A stretch of 64,000 bases of DNA, taken from the NCBI GenBank assembly GCA_024235635.1, contig JACKMA010000009.1:62001-126000 (forward strand). Reading direction: 5' to 3'. The DNA comes from Zoogloeaceae bacterium (GTDB lineage Bacteria; Pseudomonadota; Gammaproteobacteria; Burkholderiales; Rhodocyclaceae). Below the pieces are notes generated by a model. The model worked only from the letters and a program-made list of their open reading frames with translations. It had not been told where the DNA came from and did not search any database. Position numbers and translations under genes: made by a program. Shown here one piece after another: positions 32,909 to 41,300 of this stretch. Every line of letters begins with the position of its first letter. Position 1 is the first letter of the stretch.

Positions 32909-33795
32909 TTGATTTCCTCCGGATTGCCGCCAAGCCCTTCGAGCAGTTTCAGCACCGCCACCGAGTCCTCTTCGCCGAGCCCGCTGCCGAACATGCCGGC
33001 GAACAGCTGGGCGGCGGCGGCGGCGGTCGGCAAGGCCACGCCTGCGCGATGTGCCTCGTCAAGAACGATGCGCATGTCCTTGAGGTGCATCCACGACTTG
33101 AAGCCCGGCTCGAAATTGCGATCGATCATCCGCGCGCCGTGGTTCTCGAGGATGCGGCTGTTGGCCAGACCACCGGTCAGAACCTCGCGCACCGCCGCGG
33201 CATCGACGCCGCTGTGGCGCGCGAAATTCAGAGCCTCGGCGACCGAGACCACGCCGACACCGGTGATCACCTGATTGCAGGCCTTGGTCACCTGGCCGGC
33301 ACCATTGGCCTCGCCGATGTGCGTGATCGACCGCCCGATCGCCTGAAACAGCGGCAGCACGGCATCGAAGGCCGACTTCGGACCGCCGACCATGATCGTC
33401 AGCGAACCGGCGATCGCCCCGGCCTCGCCGCCGGACACCGGGGCATCGAGCATGCGGATCTGGCGCGCGGCGAGCCGGGCCGCGATTTCCTTGGCCGCGC
33501 TCGGCGCGATCGTGCTCATGTCGACGACGATGGTGTCCGCCTGCGCGCCCTCCGCAATGCCGCCGGGGCCAAGCACGACTTCTTCGACATCTGGCGCATC
33601 CGCCACCATCGTGATCACGATCGGCGCCCGGCGCGCCACCTCGCCGGCATCGCCGCATGCCTGGGCACCGGCATCCGCCAGCGGGAGCACCGACTCCGCC
33701 CGCCGGCTCCAGACGAACACCTCGTGACCGGCCTTCAACAGATTCAGCGCCATTGGGCGCCCCATCAGACCCAAGCCCACGAAACCGACCTTCAT
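32905..33795 (-). CDS. NAD(P)-dependent beta-hydroxyacid dehydrogenase (paralogue)
   Basis: This 296-residue protein is clearly related to its downstream neighbour. It has VGFVGLGLMGRPMALN, DAPVSGGEAGAIAG near 118-130 and Lys171 in GAGQVTKACNQ. ATG 33795 starts the Rossmann fold directly; an in-frame start at 33861 would add an unrelated tail. The pair is probably a tandem duplication with diverged specificity or a heteromeric enzyme. It is divergent from ybiB. Confidence 0.85.
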   Translation of the reverse strand: MKVGFVGLGLMGRPMALNLLKAGHEVFVWSRRAESVLPLADAGAQACGDAGEVARRAPIVITMVADAPDVEEVVLGPGGIAEGAQADTIVVDMSTIAPSAAKEIAARLAARQIRMLDAPVSGGEAGAIAGSLTIMVGGPKSAFDAVLPLFQAIGRSITHIGEANGAGQVTKACNQVITGVGVVSVAEALNFARHSGVDAAAVREVLTGGLANSRILENHGARMIDRNFEPGFKSWMHLKDMRIVLDEAHRAGVALPTAAAAAQLFAGMFGSGLGEEDSVAVLKLLEGLGGNPEEIK

Positions 33796-33933
33796 CCGCG
33801 TCTTTCCCGTCCATTGACCATACGTGGATTGTAGCGGCTCGCTTCGATAAAGTAGCTGCAAGCGGCAATGCAGCCGGCCTGCAGCGATGCGTGCAAGGCG
33901 CCGATACCGCAGCCACTCTCAGGATCCCGAACG

Positions 33934-34854
33934 ATGCGCTTTGCCCCATTCATCAAGGAAATCGGACGTGGCGCCAAGGGCGCGCGCTCCCTCGACCGCA
34001 GCCGCGCCGCCGAGCTGTTCGCGGCCATGCTCGACGACGACGTGGACGAGCTCGAACTCGGCGCGGTGCTGATCGCGCTGCGCATCAAGAGCGAGTCGCT
34101 CGACGAATTGCTCGGATTCGCTGACGCGATGGCGGCCCGCGTCGCAACCGTGGCGGTTCCCGACGGACCGCGCTGCATCGTGCTGCCCACCTACAACGGT
34201 GCGCGGCGCCAACCCAATCTGATGCCACTGCTCGCGTTGCTGCTGCAGCGCCGGGGTATTCCGGTGCTGATCCAGGGGCGCCACGATTTCGATGCCCGCG
34301 AGAATCCGTTCGCCCTGCTCGATGCACTTGGCATGCCGCGTGCCGGCGATGTTGCCGCGGCCGCGCGTGGCCTCGCTGCGGCGGGCATCGCCGCGATCGG
34401 CGTCGATGCATTGCTGCCGGGGCTGGCCCGCCTGCTGGCGACCCGCCCGCGACTTGGCGTGCGAAGTGCCGGTCATACCATGGCCAAGCTGCTCGATCCC
34501 TGTCCCGACCGGAGCGTCCGCGTCGTCGCTGTCACCCACCCCGAGTACCTGACGCGGATGGAAGCGTTTCTGTGCGCCAGCGGTGGCCGTGCGCAATTGC
34601 TGCGGGGTACCGAAGGCGAAGCCTATGCCAATCCCAGGCGCCTGCCGAGGCTGGTGGCTTTCGCCGACGGTCGACAGTTCGTCCAGACCGAAGGCGAGAG
34701 CGGCGGTGCGCCGCCGCTCGCGGAACTGCCGGCGCATATCGATGCCGAACGCAACGCGGACACCATCCGACGGATGCTCGCGGGCGATCTGCCGACGCCG
34801 GAGCCGATCCTGTTCCAGGCCGACGCCCTGGCGCAACTCGCGATCGAATCCTGA
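33934..34854 (+). CDS. ybiB: YbiB/TrpD2-like DNA-binding protein
   Basis: This 306-residue protein has the anthranilate phosphoribosyltransferase fold: an N-terminal helical domain (SLDRSRAAELFAAMLDDDVDELELGAVLIALRIKSE) and a glycosyltransferase-3 domain. It lacks the TrpD PRPP motif GTGGD, showing LPTYNGARRQPNLMPLLALLL in that region as in YbiB. E. coli YbiB binds nucleic acids and has no known TrpD activity. ATG 33934 begins the conserved domain. It is not linked to tryptophan genes here. Confidence 0.8.
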   Translation: MRFAPFIKEIGRGAKGARSLDRSRAAELFAAMLDDDVDELELGAVLIALRIKSESLDELLGFADAMAARVATVAVPDGPRCIVLPTYNGARRQPNLMPLLALLLQRRGIPVLIQGRHDFDARENPFALLDALGMPRAGDVAAAARGLAAAGIAAIGVDALLPGLARLLATRPRLGVRSAGHTMAKLLDPCPDRSVRVVAVTHPEYLTRMEAFLCASGGRAQLLRGTEGEAYANPRRLPRLVAFADGRQFVQTEGESGGAPPLAELPAHIDAERNADTIRRMLAGDLPTPEPILFQADALAQLAIES

Positions 34855-34888
34855 GGGTCGCCCGCGCGCCGGGGGGTGGCCGCGCCGC

Positions 34889-34894
34889 TACAAT
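34889..34894 (+). promoter_or_regulatory. Candidate -10 element of dsbB
   Basis: TACAAT lies 32 bases before the GTG at 34927 and downstream of the in-frame ATG at 34876. If used, transcription would begin after that ATG, which supports the shorter DsbB. No clear -35 is visible. Confidence 0.4.
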
Positions 34895-34926
34895 GCCATC
34901 CTCATTGCATCCAGCCGAGATCCCAC

Positions 34927-35436
34927 GTGCAAGCCATTCTCCGAATTCTCCGACATCGGCGCCTGCCTTTCCTGCTGCTGTTCGCCACCTGCGTCGCACT
35001 GCTCGCCTTCGGGCTCTATCTGCAATACATGAAGGGCCAGGAACCGTGCCCGATGTGCATCATGCAGCGCTATGCCTTCGTCGGTGTTGCGATCATTGCC
35101 CTGATCGCCGGCATCCATGGCCCGGACGCCACCGGGCGTCGCGTGTACGGATTGTTGCTGGCGCTCTCGGCACTCGCGGGCGGTGGTGTCGCCGCGCGCC
35201 AGAGCTGGATCCAGATCTACCCGCCGGCGGTCTCGGAATGCGGACCGGGCCTCGAATACATGCTCGACAGTTTCCCGCTGGCTGATGCCCTGCCGATGAT
35301 CTTCCAGGGCGCCGGAGATTGCACCGAGCGTGCATGGACCTTGCTCGGCCTGTCGATTGCCAACTGGTCGCTGGTGAGCTTTTCGGCCGTCACGCTGTTC
35401 GCCGTGTGGTTGCTGGTCGCCCGCCGCCGGGCCTGA
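34927..35436 (+). CDS. dsbB: Disulfide bond formation protein B
   Basis: This 169-residue inner-membrane protein has four membrane segments. The first periplasmic loop has the redox pair Cys41-Pro-Met-Cys44 (EPCPMCIMQRYA) and the second has Cys105 and Cys132 (SECGPG and GAGDCTE). DsbB reoxidises DsbA and passes electrons to quinones; disulfides in pilins such as the PilA here depend on this type of system. GTG 34927 gives the normal N-terminus and lies after a likely -10 hexamer, unlike ATG 34876. Confidence 0.93.
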   Translation: MQAILRILRHRRLPFLLLFATCVALLAFGLYLQYMKGQEPCPMCIMQRYAFVGVAIIALIAGIHGPDATGRRVYGLLLALSALAGGGVAARQSWIQIYPPAVSECGPGLEYMLDSFPLADALPMIFQGAGDCTERAWTLLGLSIANWSLVSFSAVTLFAVWLLVARRRA

Positions 35437-35446
35437 CGACCACCGC

Positions 35447-35761
35447 TCAGCCGATCACTTCGACGATCTCCAGCCCCAGTTCGTACTCGCCGCCCGGCAA
35501 CGGGTGGCAGCGGCGCACGCATACCCGCACGTGAAGCGGATCGATCGCGCTCGTGCCGCCCGGAGAAACCACCTCGACACGCAGTTGCTCGCCGTCACGG
35601 GGCACGTAGCTGCTGACCAGCGTCATGCCGCCGACCGCCAGGTCGGTACATCGAGCCACCACCGGGCGAATCAGGCCCGGGACATGCACCGCGGCTTCGA
35701 TGCCCCCGACCGGAATCCTCCGACCCAGTCGGCGCTCGCTACCGGCGTCGCGTCGATCCAT
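35447..35761 (-). CDS. PilZ-domain-like protein
   Basis: This 104-residue protein is a single small beta-barrel domain. The N-terminal arginine cluster RRLGRRIPVGG and the later CTDLAVGGMTL resemble the PilZ c-di-GMP motifs RxxxR and D/NxSxxG, with Ala in place of the Ser. It may therefore bind c-di-GMP weakly or not at all. Position beside a receiver-phosphatase gene suggests a signalling role. It is convergent with dsbB, 10 bases apart. Confidence 0.65.
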   Translation of the reverse strand: MDRRDAGSERRLGRRIPVGGIEAAVHVPGLIRPVVARCTDLAVGGMTLVSSYVPRDGEQLRVEVVSPGGTSAIDPLHVRVCVRRCHPLPGGEYELGLEIVEVIG

Positions 35762-35794
35762 CGTTCCTCCTGAAGCTGTTCGCCGGCTGGCGCG

Positions 35795-37396
35795 CTAGTT
35801 GGCGGGTACGGCCTCGACCGCTTCCGACCAGGGTACGCAGGTCAGCAGCAGCATCGAGACGTCGTCATGATGGGATTCTCCCTCAAGATGCGCCTCCAGG
35901 GCCTGCCGAACGGCTTCGACCCGCTGCTCGGCAGGCGAGGCCGCCAATGCCCGCTCGAGGCACTCCGGCCCGAATTCCTCGCCGTCCGACCGGTGCGCTT
36001 CGATCAGCCCGTCTGAATAGGCCAGGATCTGCTGGCCCGGATCGACCGGGAAGCTCTCGGTGCGTGCGGTGTCCTCGTCGCTGTCGGTGATCCCGAGCGG
36101 CACGTGATCGGAGGCGAAACGGCGCACGATCCCGCCATTGCGATCCAGCAGCAGCACTTCCGGCACACCGCCGACCCAAAGCTCGACCTCGCCGGCGTCT
36201 GCCGACAGGCAGAACAGGGCGGCGCCGACGAATCGCCCGACCGGCAGACCACCGCGCAGTTGCGTGTTGATCGCCGTCACCAGCTTGGCGAGGCTGACGT
36301 CGCGCGCGACCTCGGTATAGAACAGAGACAGAATCGGCAGCACGCTGATCGCGGCGGCCAATCCGTGCCCGGTGGCGTCGGCCAGCATGGCGAAGGTCCT
36401 TCCACCCGGAGAGCGCGCCAGCATCACCAGGTCGCCCGAGAAGCGGGTGGTCGCCGCGACCGAATACTGCACGCGCGGATCCGTCAGCCAGTCGGCATGG
36501 ATCTGGCGCTCCATGATCGTCCGCGCCAGTTCCTGCTCGCGCTCCTGCTCAGCGTAGAGGCGCTCGAGACGCGCTCGCGTCTCGGCGCGCTCGCGGGCCT
36601 GGCGCTCGCGCTCGGTGACGTCACGCATGACGCCGACGAACAGGTGCCGATCCGGCAACTTGATGTCGGTGACCCCGATTTCGAGCGGAAACAGCGCGCC
36701 GCTCTTGCGCCGGCCGATCACCTGGCGGATCTTGCCGACCATGCGAGTGACCCCGGTTTCGAGGTAGCGCATGATGTAGCCGTCATGGGACGACTGATGC
36801 GGTTCGGGCATCAGCATCGACACGTTCTTGCCGATCAGTTCGGTCGGTCCATAGCCGAACTGGGCACATGCGGCGCGATTGCACGAGTGCATCACGCCAT
36901 GCTCGTCGATCGTGATCAGGCCGTCGATCACCGCATCCGAGATGGCGCGGATCTGCTCGAGCGATTCGACCACGGCCCGCTGCATCATCAGCTGGCGGGA
37001 CACCGTGCGCATCTTGGCGGCGAACACGGCGAACGAAATGGGCTTGACCAGATAGTCGTCGGCGCCGGCGTCGAGTCCCGCCGCGATGTCGGAGTCGTTC
37101 GACAACGCCGACAGCATCACCACCGGCACCCAGTTGCCCTCCTGAAGTCGACGGATGCTACGGGTCGCCTCGAAGCCATCCATCACCGGCATCATGACGT
37201 CCATCAGCACCATGTCCGGCTTTTCCGCCTCGTAGCGGGCAACGGCTTCCTTGCCGTCCACGGCCATGATCGCGGTAAATCCGAGCTTGCGAAGGAACAC
37301 CTCGAGCATGCCCCGGTTCGACGCCGTATCGTCGGCGACCAGCACCTTCAGGTTCTTCGCCTGCGGCAGCCGGCCGTTGTCTGGTGTCATTTCCAT
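35795..37396 (-). CDS. Response regulator with PAS and PP2C (SpoIIE/RsbU) phosphatase domains
   Basis: This 533-residue cytoplasmic protein has a receiver domain (phospho-acceptor Asp66 in VLMDVMMPVMDGF) and a PAS domain at about 145-260. A coiled-coil linker (ARLERLYAEQEREQELARTI) follows, then a PPM serine phosphatase of SpoIIE type (DATGHGLAAAISVLP, later ILAYSDGLIEA with metal-binding Asps). Phosphorylation would control dephosphorylation of an anti-anti-sigma (STAS) protein, as in HsbR or RsbU systems. No STAS gene is visible. The REC-HATPase protein upstream is the probable opposing kinase. Confidence 0.87.
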   Translation of the reverse strand: MEMTPDNGRLPQAKNLKVLVADDTASNRGMLEVFLRKLGFTAIMAVDGKEAVARYEAEKPDMVLMDVMMPVMDGFEATRSIRRLQEGNWVPVVMLSALSNDSDIAAGLDAGADDYLVKPISFAVFAAKMRTVSRQLMMQRAVVESLEQIRAISDAVIDGLITIDEHGVMHSCNRAACAQFGYGPTELIGKNVSMLMPEPHQSSHDGYIMRYLETGVTRMVGKIRQVIGRRKSGALFPLEIGVTDIKLPDRHLFVGVMRDVTERERQARERAETRARLERLYAEQEREQELARTIMERQIHADWLTDPRVQYSVAATTRFSGDLVMLARSPGGRTFAMLADATGHGLAAAISVLPILSLFYTEVARDVSLAKLVTAINTQLRGGLPVGRFVGAALFCLSADAGEVELWVGGVPEVLLLDRNGGIVRRFASDHVPLGITDSDEDTARTESFPVDPGQQILAYSDGLIEAHRSDGEEFGPECLERALAASPAEQRVEAVRQALEAHLEGESHHDDVSMLLLTCVPWSEAVEAVPAN

Positions 37397-37498
37397 CGAT
37401 CGATCACGCCCTTCCGGATACTTGGGAGCCCGGCACCTGGCGTTCCGGACGCTTGGCGGGGCCGGCCGCGAACGGCGAGGCAGTTTCGGCGCAGCGCT

Positions 37499-38389
37499 TC
37501 ATGGCTGCTTCCCGCCGGCCACCGCGCGCACTCGGTTGCCACGACCTTCGTAGTCGAGCCGGGCAAAAGCGAGCTGTCTGGCCAGTGCGATGCCGCGGCC
37601 GTTCGGTGCGAAGGCCCGCTCGGGATCCAGTTCGAGGAATTCGCGCCAGTCGAAGCCGCGCCCCTGGTCCTCGATCAGGAACTCCCATTCGCCTTCCTTG
37701 CGCTCGATCGAGACGGTGACACATCGATCCCGGAATTCGGGCAGGCCAAGTCGGCGCTCCACTTCCTGCTGCCAGCGATCCTGCTCCTTCAGACGGGATT
37801 TCTCGGCAAAGCTGATCTCGAGGTTTCCGTGCTCGATCGCATTGATCATCAACTCGGACAAGCCCATGGCGCCGAGTTGCGGCTCCGGGAACAGATTGCA
37901 GAGCAGCGCCGCGAGATGCTGGGCATCGTCGAGCGTCCGAATCTTGAAGCAGGCTGTTTCCGCCAGCGAGATCACTTTGGCCTGGATGTCCGCGCCCTGG
38001 ACCGCGGCACGGCGCTGGGAGGCGTCCTCAAGGGCGGCGCGGACGATGGTCTGCAGCGCCTCGAGTTCGAATGGCTTGGTCAGGTAGTAGTGGGCACCCG
38101 CCTGGAGCCCCTCGCGCACCTGGTCCGGCGATGCCGCCGCAGTCTGCATGATGACCGGGACGTCGGACAGGCGCTTGTCCGCCTTGATGCGACGCAGCAC
38201 CTCGATGCCGTCGATGCCGCGCATCATCCGATCCAGCACCACCAGGTCGAAGTGACTGTCGGGCTTGCTCAGCAACTCCCACGCGAGCTCGCCGCTGTCG
38301 GCAGTCACCAGCCGATAGTTCGGGTCGTCCAATGTCTCGATGATGATGTCGAGGTTGAAGGGCTCGTCATCGACCACCAATATCTGCAT
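37499..38389 (-). CDS. Response regulator fused to an RsbW-like HATPase (anti-sigma-type kinase) domain
   Basis: This 296-residue protein has a receiver domain (1-125, Asp53 in LVVLDRMMRGIDG) and a HATPase domain at about 145-296. That domain has an N-box GLSELMINAIEHGNLEI, an unusual charged insert of about 35 residues, then EDQGRGFDWREF and NGRGIALAR. It lacks a HisKA domain, so it is probably a serine kinase that switches a STAS partner. ATG 38389 lies 10 bases after the kinase gene stop. A stand-alone relative with the same insert is at 47542-48000. Confidence 0.82.
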   Translation of the reverse strand: MQILVVDDEPFNLDIIIETLDDPNYRLVTADSGELAWELLSKPDSHFDLVVLDRMMRGIDGIEVLRRIKADKRLSDVPVIMQTAAASPDQVREGLQAGAHYYLTKPFELEALQTIVRAALEDASQRRAAVQGADIQAKVISLAETACFKIRTLDDAQHLAALLCNLFPEPQLGAMGLSELMINAIEHGNLEISFAEKSRLKEQDRWQQEVERRLGLPEFRDRCVTVSIERKEGEWEFLIEDQGRGFDWREFLELDPERAFAPNGRGIALARQLAFARLDYEGRGNRVRAVAGGKQP

Positions 38390-38399
38390 TTCTGTCACT

Positions 38400-41300
38400 T
38401 CAAGACCCTTGTTCGATTTCAAGGCCGGCTTGTTCGAGCGGCATCAGCACCTCGAATCGGGCACCGCCATCGACCTCGTTGCTCGCAGAAATCATTCCGC
38501 CTTGCGCCTCGACGATCTCGCGCGATATCGCGAGCCCCAGCCCGGTCCCGCCTGCGCCGCTCTTGGTTTCGGAACTCTGCACGAACTTCTCGAAGATCGA
38601 CTCGAGTTCCCCCTCGGGGATTCCGACTCCATTGTCCACTACGACCAAACGCACGAAATGTGTAGCCCCGGCTGCGTCGCCCCGTCGCCGGCACGGGCGC
38701 TCGACACAGTCGAGGACGACGCGGATGCAACCACCGGTCGGCGTGTAGCGCGCCGCGTTCGACAGCAGGTTGCGCACGACCTGCCCGGTCCGCATGGCGT
38801 CGCACCGGATCCGCAGCGGCCGGCCCTCGTCGAGGATGCTGTCGACCCGATGCGACCTCAACAGCACGGCGTATTCGTCGAGCGCATCGGCGACGATCTC
38901 CTGCAGATCGTGGCTGTTGAGCTGAAGAATCATGCGACCCGACTCCAGCTTGGCGAGATCCAGCAAATCGTTGAGCATGTCCAGCAGCCGTTCCCCGCTC
39001 TGGCGCACCCGGCGGAAATACTCGAGTAGCTTCTCCTGCGACAGACGATCCATACGACTCTCGCCAAGCCTGGCATAGCTCAGAATCGCATGCATCGGGG
39101 TGCGCAGTTCGTGGGACATGTTGGCGAGAAAGCTCGACTTGGCGACGTTGGCCGCCTCGGCGGCATCCTTGGCCGTCCGCAGATCGCGGGTCTGCTCGCG
39201 CACCATCTCGGAGAGCTGATCGCGATGCCTGCGCAGTTCCTCCTCGGCATCCTTGAGCGCCGAAACATCGGTCGCACTGCCGATGAAGCCGAGCAGCGTT
39301 CCGTCGGGCCCCAGAATCGGATCGGATGTCGCCATCATCCAGCGATAGTCACCGTCGGCATGCCTCAGGCGAAACTCGATGCCAAACGCGCGCCGGGTTT
39401 CGATGCCCTGATGTTCAGCGGCCGCGCAGCGCACGCGGTCCTCAGGATGAACTGCCTCGAGCCAACCGGCGCCGAGCCCGTCGAGCAGTTCGGTACCGGT
39501 AAACTCGAGCCACGTGCGGTTGAGGTAGGTAACCCTGGCATCGGCTGCCAGCATGCGGATCAACACCGGCGCGGAGTCGGCCAAGCGTCGGAAACGGGCC
39601 TCGGATTCCCGCAGCGCAGCCGCTGCACGGCGTTGATCGGTGACATCGGCGTGGGTCCCGATGACACGCAGCGGTTGCCCGTCGTCACCGCGTTCGACGA
39701 CACGGCCACGATCCAGCACCCAGATGTAGCTGCCATCGCGATGTCGCATTCGATGCTCGGTGCGATAGGTCTCGGAATGGCCCTCGAGGTGATCCTGGAC
39801 CGCGTGCGCCACCTGGGCAACATCGTCCGGGTGGATCCGCGATCGCCATTCGTCGAGGGAGGTACCGATCTCGCCGTGCCGATACCCGACCATTTCGCAC
39901 CAGCGCGGGGAATAGTAGACCTCGTCGCGGGCGACGTCCCAGTCCCAGACGCCTTCGCCCGAACCCTCCAGCGCGAACTGCCAGCGCGCTTCGCTGTTGC
40001 GCAGCGCCTGTTCGTTGCGTCGACGCTGCGAAATGTCGCGCGCCATGCCGAGCACGCCGCAGACCATGCCGGCGCGGTCCCGTACGGCGACCGTGAGCGC
40101 CTCCGCGCGCCACGCGCCGCCGTCCGGAAATCGCAGCGTGTCCTCATGCACGCACGGTACCAGCGACGACTCGGCGGCGTGGTCGGCCTGGCGCAACCAG
40201 GCGGCCATGTCCGGCGGAAAGCATTCCTCGTCGGTGCGACCCAGCAGTCGGCTGGCGTCGCCACCGGCGAGGCGCTCGAAGGCCGGATTGATGTATCGAT
40301 AGCGGCCCTGGGGATCCTTGAACCACACCATGTCCGGCATCGAAGCGACCAGGGCGTTGAGAAACCCCTCCTTCTCGGCAAGTTCACGCTCCGCCCGTCG
40401 CCGCCCGGTGATCGTTCGGAGCGCAAGCAGGACGCCACCATTGCAGCCGGGAACGATCCTGGCGACATAGGTCTGCGGATCGCCGCCCGGCTCCTCCGCC
40501 GAGAATTCGAGCAACTGCTGGCTGGCGTCCGACAGGGTTCCGCGGGCGGCGTCGCGCAGGCGCGCGCCCGGCTCGCCCGGGAGCATCCGTTCGACCGGCA
40601 CGCCGATCAGACGGTCCGGCTCGAACGACTCACCGGCCAGCCCCGGCGCCGGCCGGCACCACTGAATCCGCAAGTCCGCACCGAGTTCGACCAGCGTATC
40701 CGGGCTCGCATGCAACAGCACGTCTCGCGCCCCTTCGGCCGCCCGCAGTGCGGCTTCGGCGTCCCGCGCAAGGCCGATGTCCTCGACCAGCGCCCACCAC
40801 CCGCCGTCGTCCTCGTCGCAGCAGATTCTGACCACGCTGAGTCGTCGCCAGGACGAAGCGCCGTCGGCACCGGTGATCTCCGACTCGATGCTGCCCCGCG
40901 CAGCGTGTTTGCGCGACACGTCGGCCATCAGCTTCGACACCTCGGGCAGAAGCCGGCCGCTGCCGGCTTCGATCCCCGGCATGACGCCTTCGCCTTCACG
41001 CCCGCACAATGCCCGAAAATCCGGGTTGCACAAGGCAATGCGTCCCTGCGCATCGAACAATGCCATCCCCATCGGCGTCGCTTCCAACAAGGTCTCGAAG
41101 CGATGCCGAAGTGCCTTGGCCTCATCGATCCGCCGAGTGGTTTCGGTGACATCCTCGATCACGCTGACAACGGCCGGTGCACCTTCGGCGTCTTCGATCG
41201 GCAGACTTTCGATCTGCCAGGCCCGGACCCGACCTTGACTGTCGACCGTTTGCACGCAAAGGCGTGCGGCAAGGCCATCGGCAAGCACGCCATCGACGGC

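Noticed and set aside
33934..34854. Anthranilate phosphoribosyltransferase (TrpD)
   Set aside because: The GTGGD PRPP-binding motif is absent and no trp genes are nearby; YbiB fits better.
36104..38665. 853-codon open frame on the plus strand
   Set aside because: It spans the opposite strand of two clear signalling genes and their gap, with no family motif.
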